Notes under the pieces: model-generated | What the model saw: only the letters and a program-made list of their open reading frames with translations | Database searches by the model: none | Told to the model about the DNA's origin: nothing | Source of the DNA: an uncultured bacterium | GTDB taxonomy: Bacteria > Bipolaricaulota > Bipolaricaulia > UBA7950 > UBA9294 | Reading direction: 5' to 3' | Length of the DNA stretch: 64,000 nt | NCBI GenBank assembly: GCA_903857865.1 | Contig: CAIOGO010000014.1 | Span: 124,001 to 188,000, forward strand | Part shown: positions 1 through 8,749 of the stretch, in pieces | How the letters are laid out: every line of letters starts with the position of its first letter | How positions within the stretch are numbered: position 1 is the first letter of the stretch | Translations under genes and position numbers: made by a program

Positions 1-204
1 TTCGCGCTCATTGAGACCCCCTATTGCAGCAGTGGGAGAGTATAGATCCCAAGAGCAGCAGGCGCAGGCATTCTCCTTGGCGCCACATAGTCACAGCCGG
101 CGCAGAGTGCAAGACCTCTGCGCACGCTGGTGTGCGGTCACTGAGGGCGGTCCGCAGCATTTGGTGACGAGTCCTGGAACTGCCTCAGCGCAGGAAGGCA
201 CCCG
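1..204. other. No gene seen at the left edge
   Basis: No convincing coding sequence was found in these bases. The short open frames have no family-like content and no usable ribosome binding site. This is probably the sequence beyond the end of the minus-strand FmdB-like gene. Confidence 0.5.
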
Positions 205-465
205 CTAGCTCTCCGAAGCCGGCACCGCAGGGACGGCCGCCTCACTCTCCGCCGGACCACCCTCTGGATCGTTCCCTCCGCTTCGCCGCGCATGGTCCGT
301 CCGATAGAACCCGCTCCCCTTGAACTGGATGGCGACACGAGGCAAGAGCCGACGCGTCTGGTGGCCGCCACACGCCGGACACGCCGCCACGCTTTCTATT
401 CCTGAGAGATCAAGGATACGGAACACGCAGCCGCACTTTGTACACTCGTTTCGATGCAGCGGCAC
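205..465 (-). CDS. FmdB-family zinc-ribbon protein
   Basis: Small 86-aa protein of the FmdB/CxxC-CxxC regulatory family. The N-terminal half holds a single zinc ribbon: CTKC near residue 8 and CPAC near residue 29, four cysteines arranged to bind one zinc. The family signature continues with a basic stretch and FKGSGFYRTD, typical of FmdB-like proteins. The C-terminus is low complexity and rich in Glu, Pro and Ala. The start is GTG, chosen because GGGGAGG lies about 6 bases upstream. Such proteins are proposed regulators or metal-binding accessory proteins, but the biochemical role is unproven. It stands alone, with no evident operon partner. Confidence 0.8.
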   Translation of the reverse strand: MPLHRNECTKCGCVFRILDLSGIESVAACPACGGHQTRRLLPRVAIQFKGSGFYRTDHARRSGGNDPEGGPAESEAAVPAVPASES

Positions 466-578
466 CTTGACCTCCCCGCGCTTCAGCGCGTTAGCACTTC
501 GCTACATTGACTGCCAACCATAGTAACCTCGGCGAGTAGCTCAATCAAGCCGCTGTGGCACCGCCGAGTGAGTTGCTC

Positions 579-1211
579 CTACAGAGTCGCGGGTCTCGGG
601 TATCCGAAACTGGCGAAGTCGATGTCTTCGCTGTTCTTGACCGTCATCCCGAGAACGGGCCAGGATGCGTTGTAGTAGGCAAGAACGTCCAGACTCCCAC
701 CTCCCGAGTGAGCATCGGCGATGACCCACGTGTCGTAGCCCAGTCGCACCGCGTTCTGCGCGGTTGCATCCACGCATCCGTTTGTCGCGAGCCCCGTGAC
801 GAGTATCCGGCTAGCGCCGAGCGCGGCGAGCACGCCAGCGAGCTCCGTGTCCCAGAAAGCGCTCTGGTGCGTCTTCCACACAACGGGGTCGCCAGCATGG
901 GGAGCAAGCGCAGACACGGTGTCGAGGAGCGGGTCGCCGGGCGCATAGCGAGGATCGCGGTGCTGGATGTAGACAATGGGGATGCCCGCGGCGCGAGCCG
1001 TCGCGAGGGCGGCGACCAATTGCGGAACGAGCTGCACGCCATCGATCGTCGTGAGGTCAAGGGCATTGATGTAGGCGCTCTGGACGTCGACAACGAGCAG
1101 GACCGTCGAACAGCCCGACGGGGCTGCAGTAGAGGAGTTCCCACATGCAGAAATGGCCAAGAGCGCCAGCACGGCGCCAAGGATCGTCGCGATGGTCCCA
1201 AATTGCTTCAT
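579..1211 (-). CDS. Isochorismatase-family cysteine hydrolase, predicted lipoprotein
   Basis: Cysteine hydrolase of the isochorismatase/nicotinamidase fold, 210 aa. The start at 1211 follows a strong GGAGGAGG site and gives a lipoprotein signal peptide: a hydrophobic stretch at residues 7-22 and lipobox ISAC with C23. The family triad is visible: D42 in LLVVDVQ, K113 in VVWKTH, and C146 in TNGCVDATA. Relatives hydrolyse amides or vinyl ethers such as nicotinamide, isochorismate or carbamates; the substrate here cannot be read. A membrane-anchored extracytoplasmic member is less usual than the cytosolic ones. The gene is monocistronic by spacing. Confidence 0.85.
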   Translation of the reverse strand: MKQFGTIATILGAVLALLAISACGNSSTAAPSGCSTVLLVVDVQSAYINALDLTTIDGVQLVPQLVAALATARAAGIPIVYIQHRDPRYAPGDPLLDTVSALAPHAGDPVVWKTHQSAFWDTELAGVLAALGASRILVTGLATNGCVDATAQNAVRLGYDTWVIADAHSGGGSLDVLAYYNASWPVLGMTVKNSEDIDFASFGYPRPATL

Positions 1212-1323
1212 GCCCTCCTCCTGACCTGAGTCGGCGGCCGCCCGATGTGGCCGCTCCTGGACGAACCTTACCTGAGCTCGACCTCGGCGTCCATGCGGTC
1301 TGTATCGCATGGCATCGAGGTTC

Positions 1324-2787
1324 TCAGAGGTAGACGAGGCGGCCTTCGACGCGGCTCGTCAGGTTCTGGTGACCCTGCAGGAACTCGCGAAGCACGTCCT
1401 GGAAGGACGTAGCGACTACCTTGGGCCGTCCGCGCGCCTCAAGCTCCTCTGGCGTGATGCCAAGGAAGTCCTGCGCGTTGCGAACGTGGTAGCTGGGAAT
1501 GACGACCGTATAGAGCCCATCGGCGTCGGCGGGCTCGCCGCGCACGTCAAGCGAGGCAAGCTGATGATCGGAGTCTCGATAGACGGCGCAGATGCCGCAG
1601 TTCACCTGGTAGCACTCCCCCTCCCCGGTCCGGTTCTCCGGCCGCATGATGTGCGCGAAGATGCGCAAGAGGTCGCGACCCGTCACCGTGAAGCGGACGA
1701 GCGATTCGTCAAACGGGAAACAAGCGGCGAAGTCGCCGAGCGTGACCACGGGGCCAAGCGACTTCGCACGGATGGACCCGCTGCCGACGAGCACGAGGTC
1801 GGCCTCCGCCCTCTCCACCAATGCGTCGGCCACGAGGTTCCCAAGCGGAGTCTCTTCGGTCCGCGTGCCGTGGGACAACGCCTCCTGGAACTTGCACAGC
1901 ATCGCGCCGTACTTGCGGTCGACGACCGCCTTGAACGAGTCGATATAGTCGCGCAGCTCGCGGTCGGGCTCGGCGATCGCCTCATCGATCGGCACGAGAC
2001 GCCACGACCACTCGACGATGGCGTTCGCGTCGTCGTCGATCACGAGGTCGAACCGGCCCACCTGGTCGGTGCCGACCCCGGCCTGCGCGATCAGGACTCC
2101 GTTGACCTCGGCGGGTCGCTCGAGCATCGTGTGCGAGTGTCCGCCGAGAATCATGTCGACGCCCCACTCAGGCTGGAGCAGCTGTGCGAGCTCCAGATCG
2201 GACTCGAAGCCGATGTGCGTGAGCAACACCGTCAAGTCGATGTCGTCATTCTTGTAGGCATTGGTGATGCGCCCCACCTCGACGCTCGCCTCTTCGAGGC
2301 TGATGAAGCTCGCCACCTGCTCGTCGCGCGACAAGTCGGAGAGGATCTTGTCGGTGATGATCCCGATGAACAACACGTCGAGCCCCGCCACGCGAGCGAT
2401 GTGGTACGGCTTCATCAGCCGCCGCTGGTACGGCCGCAGGTAAAGGTTGGCGTTGACGATCGGGAAACTCGCCACCTTCTCGAGGAACAGCAGGTGCGGA
2501 AGGCCGTAGTCGAACTCGTGATTCCCCAGAGACACGACGTCGGGCGCGAGGTAGTTCATGATCTCGATCGTCGAGATGCCGCGATACTCGGAGTCGATGA
2601 TCGACCCTTGGACCATGTCACCGCTGATCGCATAGAGGACGTGATCGACCTCGCGTCGCACGCGGCGGATGTACCCCGAAAGCAGAGCGAGGCCGCCGAT
2701 CAGCTTTCCCTCACCGCCACGCACCTCCGAGAGGAAGTCGCCGTGCATGTCGTTCGAGTGCAGGATCGTCAATTTCACCGGCTTCAT
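1324..2787 (-). CDS. 5'-nucleotidase / UshA-family metallophosphatase
   Basis: Two-domain metallophosphatase of 487 aa. The N-terminal calcineurin-like domain carries the metal motifs in order: SNDMHG near residue 10, SGDMVQGS near 55, GNHEFDYG near 80, LTHIGFESD near 190 and GGHSHT near 215. The C-terminal 5'-nucleotidase domain begins near residue 290 with NLVADAL. No signal peptide follows the chosen start at 2787, which has GGGAGG 6 bases upstream. That makes it look like the cytoplasmic YunD-type members rather than periplasmic UshA. It likely hydrolyses nucleoside monophosphates or related phosphoesters. The downstream gene in the same direction is unrelated. Confidence 0.88.
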   Translation of the reverse strand: MKPVKLTILHSNDMHGDFLSEVRGGEGKLIGGLALLSGYIRRVRREVDHVLYAISGDMVQGSIIDSEYRGISTIEIMNYLAPDVVSLGNHEFDYGLPHLLFLEKVASFPIVNANLYLRPYQRRLMKPYHIARVAGLDVLFIGIITDKILSDLSRDEQVASFISLEEASVEVGRITNAYKNDDIDLTVLLTHIGFESDLELAQLLQPEWGVDMILGGHSHTMLERPAEVNGVLIAQAGVGTDQVGRFDLVIDDDANAIVEWSWRLVPIDEAIAEPDRELRDYIDSFKAVVDRKYGAMLCKFQEALSHGTRTEETPLGNLVADALVERAEADLVLVGSGSIRAKSLGPVVTLGDFAACFPFDESLVRFTVTGRDLLRIFAHIMRPENRTGEGECYQVNCGICAVYRDSDHQLASLDVRGEPADADGLYTVVIPSYHVRNAQDFLGITPEELEARGRPKVVATSFQDVLREFLQGHQNLTSRVEGRLVYL

Positions 2788-2807
2788 GACGACCTCCCAG
2801 GCGCTGT

Positions 2808-3560
2808 CTAGGCAGCGGCGCCTTCTCCTTCGCCCCGCAGCGTGCGCAGGATGCTCTGGGCCCGATCCTCTTCGCCCTGAGGGATGGGGACCAACACCGT
2901 GTAGGTCTGCCGTCCGAGGAAGAACCTTCCGTAGAGGAAGGGTGCCGAGTAGGTCACACGCAGCACCGGCTTCTTGCCTTGGGCCACCTCCGCCCCTTCG
3001 ACCCGAGCACCAAGCAGTCTCCACGTGTGCAGCACTCCGAAGACGTAGGCACCTTCAGGGCTGACGATCGCCTCGGGGATCGCCCGCCGACGCTTTCGGT
3101 GGCGGACTCGCGGGGCGAGCGCAGCGACGAGCGCAAGCAGCGCCACAACGCCCAAGAGGAGGAGAAACACGAAACGCCCCGCGTCAGGATCCGCGATGAG
3201 GAAACCGACGCCGATGACGACCGAGAACGCCGCAATGATGAAGAAGAGCGTCCAGCTTCCCTTGCGCTCCTCCGCCAGCTCCTTGTCGACGTGCTCCGCA
3301 CGGTCTTCGGCAGGGTACGTCCAGTGAGCGAGGACGCCGTGGCCTGAGAGTAACCGCCCGAGCACGCGTGCCCGAGCCGCGAAGATCGCCGCGACGATGA
3401 TCCCGCAGAGCGCGACGAACCCACTCACGAAGGCGACGGCATAGCCGCCGCCCATGCCGTCCATCCCTAACGCAGTCGGGAGGATGATGCCGGCCGCTCC
3501 GAGAGTCGCGATCAGGACCCAGATCAAGGCGACGCGTGCTTGGGGGTTTCGCCGCTTCAT
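2808..3560 (-). CDS. Predicted membrane protein, unknown family
   Basis: A 250-aa protein with about four membrane segments: two near residues 10-60 and two near 105-155. The intervening hydrophilic loop is rich in Glu and Lys, and a soluble C-terminal domain follows a basic cluster (RVRHRKRRR). The start at 3560 puts MKRRN in front of the first helix, a positive-inside N-terminus; a longer upstream frame adds low-quality sequence. It lies 20 bases upstream of the nucleotidase gene on the same strand, so the two may be cotranscribed. I do not recognise a characterised family. Confidence 0.65.
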   Translation of the reverse strand: MKRRNPQARVALIWVLIATLGAAGIILPTALGMDGMGGGYAVAFVSGFVALCGIIVAAIFAARARVLGRLLSGHGVLAHWTYPAEDRAEHVDKELAEERKGSWTLFFIIAAFSVVIGVGFLIADPDAGRFVFLLLLGVVALLALVAALAPRVRHRKRRRAIPEAIVSPEGAYVFGVLHTWRLLGARVEGAEVAQGKKPVLRVTYSAPFLYGRFFLGRQTYTVLVPIPQGEEDRAQSILRTLRGEGEGAAA

Positions 3561-3663
3561 GCGAGCAGTGTAGCGCGCGCGGCCGGTCAAAGTCGCCGCC
3601 TCGCGGCGGCAGGGTCTTCGTACCCGACACCTTTGGCACAATCGGCGCGGCCGCCCCTGCCAG

Positions 3664-5592
3664 CTACTCGCCGCCCTGACGCACGATGACGGCAGACTGG
3701 CTGTCCAGGAGCACCGCGTCAATCACCCTCTTCAGGTTGGCGTACTGATCCGCTTCGACTCCGTCGGCGAAGATGACAAGTTCTCGAGTCGCCAGGATCG
3801 TCCCATCTGCGAGCCTTTCGTAAGTCGCGGAGTACGACGCGACAGGAGTCACAACCGAGACATCTGCTGGGACCCCGACGACCACGACGTCGTCCGGAAG
3901 CCCAAGTCGTGTCGTCCAGGTCTCGCGGCGCGGATCGGTCGGCGTCGTGCACGGCGCCGCATCCCTGACGACGGTATTCGGCAGCCCAGCCAGCGTCAGA
4001 TCCGTGTCGAACTGGATGGAGGGCAGGAACTCCACGGACATCTTGCCATCTTCCCACGTCCCGAACAGCGGACCTTCCAGCCGCAAGTCGATCGCCACGG
4101 AATCCATCGAACTCTGAAGGCTCATGGAGTAGCTCCGGACCCTCCAATCCGGGATCAGCAGCCAGCGAACCCGCTCCGCACATTCCGCGCTCGTGCGCAC
4201 GGATGCGATGGCCTGCCACTCGAGAGCCGCGGTGCCCCAAGCGATGTACTGCCCGCTTGTGACGACTGAACCATCCGGCGACATGGTCACGTCGTACGAG
4301 GTTTCCGTCTGCCAGTCGTCGGCGGTTCGCTCGGGCACCCAAACAAGTTCGCCGAGAGAGGAATCGTCGGACGCCGCGGACAAGACCCAGACGTGCGTGG
4401 CCGATAGCCCGGGCCCATCATCCGACGAGCAAAACCAGCACGTCGGATCCAGTAGCCGGAGCTCGCCATCATGAAGTCGAACGGCCGCCACGGCATGATT
4501 GATCCCATCCACGTGCCACGGCACTTCCCCCATCCCGAGAGCCAGATCGCAGGTTGCGGAGACAAGGGCCGGATGCGCTTCGATGTCCGCCTCCGCCAGG
4601 AGTGCAATGAGGAGAGCGGACTTCGCCTTGCAGTCTCCTTTTTGGGTTGCGAGCGTTTCCGAGGCCGGTTGCGACTGCCATCCATCAATCCCGAATTCCA
4701 TCGCGAAGTAACGGATCTCGTCTCGCGTGAACTCGAACAGGGTGCGGACGATCTCCTCCTCCTCAGTCACGCCCGCGAGGAGTTCTAGCGCCTTCGCGCG
4801 GATCGACGCCGTGTCATCGGACCGACCCGAGAGGAAGTCCCCGACCTCCCGCGTCAGCGCCCCCCAACTCGGATACTGCGAGACGACGATCGACGGAGCG
4901 CGGACGGCGGCGCAGGCACAGGAGTCCCCAAACGCAGGGAGGTTGAACCCTTCGACCAGGATCGAGGCCGGATCGGGCTGCGCTACCACGAGCGAGTTGA
5001 GACCGTCGCAATGTCTCAGTTCATAGCGGAGTCCAACCCCCGTCTCGTCAGTAAATGCCCACTTCAGCTCGACCTTCGGCATCTCCTCCTCAAGCGGCGC
5101 ACCGATCATGAAGGGGCCGGTCCAGGAGCGACTAACATGCTCCACCTCGTACTCCACGACGCAACCAGGCGCAACGCGCGGAAACCCGATCGTGAGGTCC
5201 CAGTCGTCCGTGATAATGTCATGCCGCTGCCTCGGCCGGGTGTGAGTGATGGCTGTCGCCTCGACGCTCTCCCCGCTCGGCAAGATGGTCCTCGCGAACA
5301 CGGCGCGGATATCGTCCGAAAGCTTCTGGTAGCGGATCCGCTTCGGACACGCGAGACCGATCCCCTCCTGAGTCCGCAGCCAAATGATCTCGTGAATACG
5401 CTCGACCACCTGGCCACCCGTCTGCACTGCGCACGTTACTTCGGACAAGAGGCAGACGGCAGGCGCGTCAGCGTACCCATCGGGGATCCTCGCGAGCACA
5501 TCGGCCGGCGCCTCCTGTGCGCTGGACGAGAACCCCAACAGCAGGACGCTCACAAGACAGGCGACGAAGCTCCCCGGGAATTCGCGCGCCAT
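3664..5592 (-). CDS. Secreted DUF3857/transglutaminase-like protein
   Basis: A 642-aa exported protein with a signal peptide at residues 1-28 (hydrophobic VACLVSVLLLGF, cleavage near SSAQEA). A DUF3857-type beta-rich N-terminal domain spans roughly 40-240. A transglutaminase-like domain follows with the triad in order: C321 in GDCKAK, H366 in INHAV and D382 in LLDPT. The remaining C-terminal part resembles the DUF2135/DUF3858-type beta region. Such proteins are common in Bacteroidetes and other envelope-rich bacteria and are presumed peptidases or amidases acting outside the cytoplasm. The start was chosen 8 bases after GGGGAGGA; ATG codons 6 and 9 bases upstream are also possible. Confidence 0.82.
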   Translation of the reverse strand: MAREFPGSFVACLVSVLLLGFSSSAQEAPADVLARIPDGYADAPAVCLLSEVTCAVQTGGQVVERIHEIIWLRTQEGIGLACPKRIRYQKLSDDIRAVFARTILPSGESVEATAITHTRPRQRHDIITDDWDLTIGFPRVAPGCVVEYEVEHVSRSWTGPFMIGAPLEEEMPKVELKWAFTDETGVGLRYELRHCDGLNSLVVAQPDPASILVEGFNLPAFGDSCACAAVRAPSIVVSQYPSWGALTREVGDFLSGRSDDTASIRAKALELLAGVTEEEEIVRTLFEFTRDEIRYFAMEFGIDGWQSQPASETLATQKGDCKAKSALLIALLAEADIEAHPALVSATCDLALGMGEVPWHVDGINHAVAAVRLHDGELRLLDPTCWFCSSDDGPGLSATHVWVLSAASDDSSLGELVWVPERTADDWQTETSYDVTMSPDGSVVTSGQYIAWGTAALEWQAIASVRTSAECAERVRWLLIPDWRVRSYSMSLQSSMDSVAIDLRLEGPLFGTWEDGKMSVEFLPSIQFDTDLTLAGLPNTVVRDAAPCTTPTDPRRETWTTRLGLPDDVVVVGVPADVSVVTPVASYSATYERLADGTILATRELVIFADGVEADQYANLKRVIDAVLLDSQSAVIVRQGGE

Positions 5593-5752
5593 ACACATCA
5601 TCCTCCCCGTTCTGCACATACATCCTGCTTCCTGCGTACCCGCCGCGACATGCTACACAGCTTGGGTTTGCCTGACGAGCACCGCCGCTCTCCAGTTTCC
5701 AAGCCCATCGCCCCCGTGAACCTGTAGAATAGGCCGAAGAAAGGAGGACTCA

Positions 5753-6328
5753 GTGAAACGCTCGCTCGGTGCTATGACTCTTGCGTTACCGGCGCCCGTA
5801 TGGGTGATCGGAACGTACGACTCCGCCGGAGCCCCGAACCTGATGACCGCCGCGTGGGGCGGCATCGCCTGCTCGAAGCCGCCGGCCGTCTCCGTCTCGC
5901 TCCGCGAGGCGACGTACACGTTCGCCAACATCGTCGATCGGAAGGCGTTCACGGTGAGCATCCCCAGCGTGGCGCAGGCGCGCCAAGTCGACTTTCTCGG
6001 CATTGCGTCCGGCCGCGACGTCGACAAATTCGCCGAGGCCGGTCTGACCGCGACACGAAGCGAGCTCGTCGATGCGCCGTACGTGGCGGAGTTCGCCCTA
6101 TCCCTGGAGTGCCGTCTGCTCCACAGTCTGAAGATCGGACTCCACACGCTGTTCGTCGGCGAGATTGTCGACGTCAAGGCGGACGAGGAGGTTCTCGTCG
6201 ACGGCATCCCGGCGATTGGCCTGGTCAAGCCGTTCGTCTTCTCCGTTGGCGAACAGGCGTACTACGCTGTGGGAGACCTCGTGGGCCCGGCATTTCGGCT
6301 GGGCCGCGACCTGCTCCGCGCCTCGTGA
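5753..6328 (+). CDS. Flavin-reductase-like FMN-binding protein (flavoredoxin type)
   Basis: A 191-aa protein matching the flavin reductase-like split-barrel fold. The N-terminal pattern is characteristic (PVWVIGTYDSAGAPNLMTA, then KPPAVSVSLR and FTVSIPS), and the C-terminal half resembles flavoredoxin-like proteins. It would bind FMN and move electrons or reduce flavin in the cytoplasm. The GTG start is fixed by AAAGGAGG about 6 bases upstream. A TAGAAT box at 5726-5731 may be a -10 element, but no good -35 is seen. It runs in the same direction as the MFS gene 114 bases downstream. Confidence 0.82.
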   Translation: MKRSLGAMTLALPAPVWVIGTYDSAGAPNLMTAAWGGIACSKPPAVSVSLREATYTFANIVDRKAFTVSIPSVAQARQVDFLGIASGRDVDKFAEAGLTATRSELVDAPYVAEFALSLECRLLHSLKIGLHTLFVGEIVDVKADEEVLVDGIPAIGLVKPFVFSVGEQAYYAVGDLVGPAFRLGRDLLRAS

Positions 6329-6442
6329 CTGCAAAGCATCGGGTAGTGGGTCATTGCCGGGGCGCGACGCGTCGCGTATCGTTCCGTCCATCCGCACAGG
6401 ACATCAACCCCTTGGGCCAATGAGGAGGAAGCTCTGCGCCTC

Positions 6443-7771
6443 GTGAGACCGTGGAATCCCGACCACTGGGTGCCGACGTTCACCGCCGTTTGGGGTGCGG
6501 AGGCCCTGTCGCTCTTCGGCACCCAACTGGTGCAGTTCGCCCTCGTGTGGTGGATCACGAAGTCGACCGGGTCGGCCACCGTGCTTGCGGGGGCGACGCT
6601 CGTTGCGCTGTTCCCTCAGATTGCCGTCGCTCCGCTCGCCGGCGCGCTCGTCGATCGCTGGGATCGCCGTTGGGTCATGATCTTTTCCAACGCCGGTATC
6701 GCGGTCACCACGCTCCTCCTTGCCCTGGTGTTCGCGCTCGGCAAGGTGCAGATCTGGCACGTCTACCTTGCCATGCTCATCCGTGCGACCGGCGCCGCGT
6801 TCCGTTGGCCGGCGATGCAGGCCTCCACGGCGATCATGGTGCCCCAACGCCACTTGGCGAGAGTCGCCGGGCTCAACAACAGCTTGTTCGGGCTAGCATC
6901 CATCGTTTCGCCGCCACTCGGCGCTCTCTTGATCGAGTTGTTGACTCCCCGCGGCGTCCCGGCGGCCGACATCGAAGCGGCGCGTCAGGCGATTGTCCCC
7001 CTGCTCGGGGTCGACTTCGCCGCGGCGTGCCTCGCCATCGTCCCGCTCCTCCTCGTGCGCATCCCCCTTCCTCAGCGCTCGAAGGTGGCCGCCGTGCGGG
7101 CCTCCATTCTGAGTGATCTCCGCGCCGGGTTCCGGTTCGTCACGGGCTGGCGCACGCTCTTCGCCATCGTCGCCGCGGCAGCGGCGATCACACTGTTCTC
7201 GAACCCCGCGATCTCGCTGATGCCGCTGCTCGTGACCAAGCACTTTCACGGTGGAGCCATCCAGTTGGGTGGATTGCAGGCCGCGTTCGGATTCGGCGTC
7301 GTAGCAGGTGGAGTCTTGCTTGGCATCTGGGGAGGATTCAAGAAGCGGATGACCACCGCGCTCCTGTCGCTCTTCCTTCAGGGAATCGGCTTCGCCGCCG
7401 TCGGCCTCGTCCCGTCGTCGGGCTTCCCGATGGCCGTCGGCGCCTTGGCTCTCGTCGGGTTGATGAATCCCATCTGCACGGGGTCGCTGTTCGCGATTGT
7501 GCAGTCCACGGTCCCCCACGAGATGCAGGGCCGCGTGATGTCGCTCCTCATCAGCCTCGCGACCGCCGCGGCGCCGATCGGCCTGGCCGCAGCGGGACCC
7601 ATCGCCGACCGATACGGAATCGGGATCTGGTTCCTCGTGGCCGGCATCGCCATGGTCGCGGTGGCCATTCTCGCCATCCTGACGCCCGCGATTCGCGACG
7701 TCGAAGCCCGAGGAGCTCCCGCGCACATTCGTACGCAAGCGAAAGACCAACAGCCGGCCCCTCACCGGTAA
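6443..7771 (+). CDS. MFS transporter, enterobactin-exporter/MefA-like
   Basis: A 442-aa membrane protein with about 12 predicted transmembrane segments. The loop after helix 2 carries the MFS motif A variant (GALVDRWDRRWVMI, residues about 66-80). The sequence type resembles the MefA/EntS group of drug and siderophore exporters (LFGTQLVQFALVWWITKSTG near the N-terminus). It probably exports a small molecule by proton antiport; the substrate is unknown. The start is GTG with GAGGAGG 14 bases upstream, longer than usual spacing but the only good site. The C-terminal tail is hydrophilic. Confidence 0.85.
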   Translation: MRPWNPDHWVPTFTAVWGAEALSLFGTQLVQFALVWWITKSTGSATVLAGATLVALFPQIAVAPLAGALVDRWDRRWVMIFSNAGIAVTTLLLALVFALGKVQIWHVYLAMLIRATGAAFRWPAMQASTAIMVPQRHLARVAGLNNSLFGLASIVSPPLGALLIELLTPRGVPAADIEAARQAIVPLLGVDFAAACLAIVPLLLVRIPLPQRSKVAAVRASILSDLRAGFRFVTGWRTLFAIVAAAAAITLFSNPAISLMPLLVTKHFHGGAIQLGGLQAAFGFGVVAGGVLLGIWGGFKKRMTTALLSLFLQGIGFAAVGLVPSSGFPMAVGALALVGLMNPICTGSLFAIVQSTVPHEMQGRVMSLLISLATAAAPIGLAAAGPIADRYGIGIWFLVAGIAMVAVAILAILTPAIRDVEARGAPAHIRTQAKDQQPAPHR

Positions 7772-7953
7772 CGCCAATCCACCCGGAGATCCAGGAGCGA
7801 CGGCCAGTCATCCTATCCCCGCGTTCGGAGCGACCTAGTGGCGAAGCCTGACGAGTATTAGCTCTGCGGTTCATCGAGACGCCGACCGCGTGGCCAAGAG
7901 CGATCCGTTCGACTCGCACCTCTCAAAGGGGTCCCGGGCGGGACGAGAGTCGC
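7772..7953. other. Convergent intergenic gap, nothing evident
   Basis: This lies between the ends of the plus-strand MFS gene and the minus-strand flavodoxin-ferredoxin gene. It should hold terminators for both, but I see no clean GC hairpin followed by a T run. Confidence 0.4.
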
Positions 7954-8739
7954 CTACCCGCGCTGCGAGGCGATGTCCTCGAGCGAGACGTCGGGGTGAT
8001 GGTACCGTCCGCGCTTCGCAGTGGGGCGTCCCCGGATCTGGATCGCGGCCACCGGACACCAGTGAATGCATGCGAGGCACTGCTCGCACCGATGATGCCA
8101 GCGCGGGCGCCCGTCGACGAGTTCGATGTTGCGGACGGGGCAGACGCGGGCGCAGGCGCCGCACCTCGTGCAGGCGTCGGTCACGACGAAGCGCGTGTCC
8201 CGGCCACGGCAGGAGTGGGCGAACACTCTCCCCAGCGTCGCATAGGCGAGCCAACCGAACGGGATGCCCCAGCTCGTTCCTCGCCGCCGCGTCCGTGCCG
8301 CCACATCCCGAGCCATCCGTGCGGCGTGTAGGCTCGCCCGCGCATGGAGTCGGTCCCGCGCTGCCGCCTTGGGCATATCGAGACCCGCGATGTAGTTGTC
8401 CGGCATCTTGACGGCGAACGCCGCGTCAAGCTCCTTTCCCGCCCGCCGCAGGAGGTTCCGCCCCTCCTCGGCCGCCCACCCGGAGAAGCCTCCCACAGTC
8501 ACAACCAGGAACGCGTAGGGGCATCGACTGGCATCAATCCGCTCCAGGAACTCGCGAACGATGAGCGGAAGTCCCTCGAAGTACACGGGGCAGACCACGC
8601 CGAAGTCACCGCCCACCGCGACGGGGGCAGGTCCGAGCGAGGCGATAGGCACGAGCCTCACATCGTCGAGGGTCCCCGCGATCTCCCGCGCCATGGCGAG
8701 CGAGTTGCCGGTCCCGGAGAACCAGTAGATGGTCGTCAT
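7954..8739 (-). CDS. EFR1-type flavodoxin / 4Fe-4S ferredoxin fusion
   Basis: A 261-aa fusion. The N-terminal flavodoxin-like domain starts with WFSGTGNS (FMN phosphate loop, residues 6-13) and spans about 1-160. The C-terminal part has two 4Fe-4S motifs: CTRCGACARVCP near residue 188 and CEQCLACIHWCP near residue 215. This order defines the EFR1 family of anaerobes, thought to carry electrons between ferredoxin and flavin partners. The gene starts 11 bases after the acyltransferase gene ends, on the same strand, so they are probably cotranscribed. The ribosome binding site is weak (AGGGCGG), which suggests translational coupling. Confidence 0.9.
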   Translation of the reverse strand: MTTIYWFSGTGNSLAMAREIAGTLDDVRLVPIASLGPAPVAVGGDFGVVCPVYFEGLPLIVREFLERIDASRCPYAFLVVTVGGFSGWAAEEGRNLLRRAGKELDAAFAVKMPDNYIAGLDMPKAAARDRLHARASLHAARMARDVAARTRRRGTSWGIPFGWLAYATLGRVFAHSCRGRDTRFVVTDACTRCGACARVCPVRNIELVDGRPRWHHRCEQCLACIHWCPVAAIQIRGRPTAKRGRYHHPDVSLEDIASQRG

Positions 8740-8749
8740 CGTCGCCGCC

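Noticed and set aside
1309-2811. Long open frame (500 codons) on the plus strand opposite the 5'-nucleotidase gene
   Set aside because: It has no family-like content and mirrors the codon pattern of the real gene, a common artefact in GC-rich DNA. The same applies to long opposite frames at 20029-21879, 28328-29890, 31240-33009, 49675-51303, 53456-55156 and 59466-61628.
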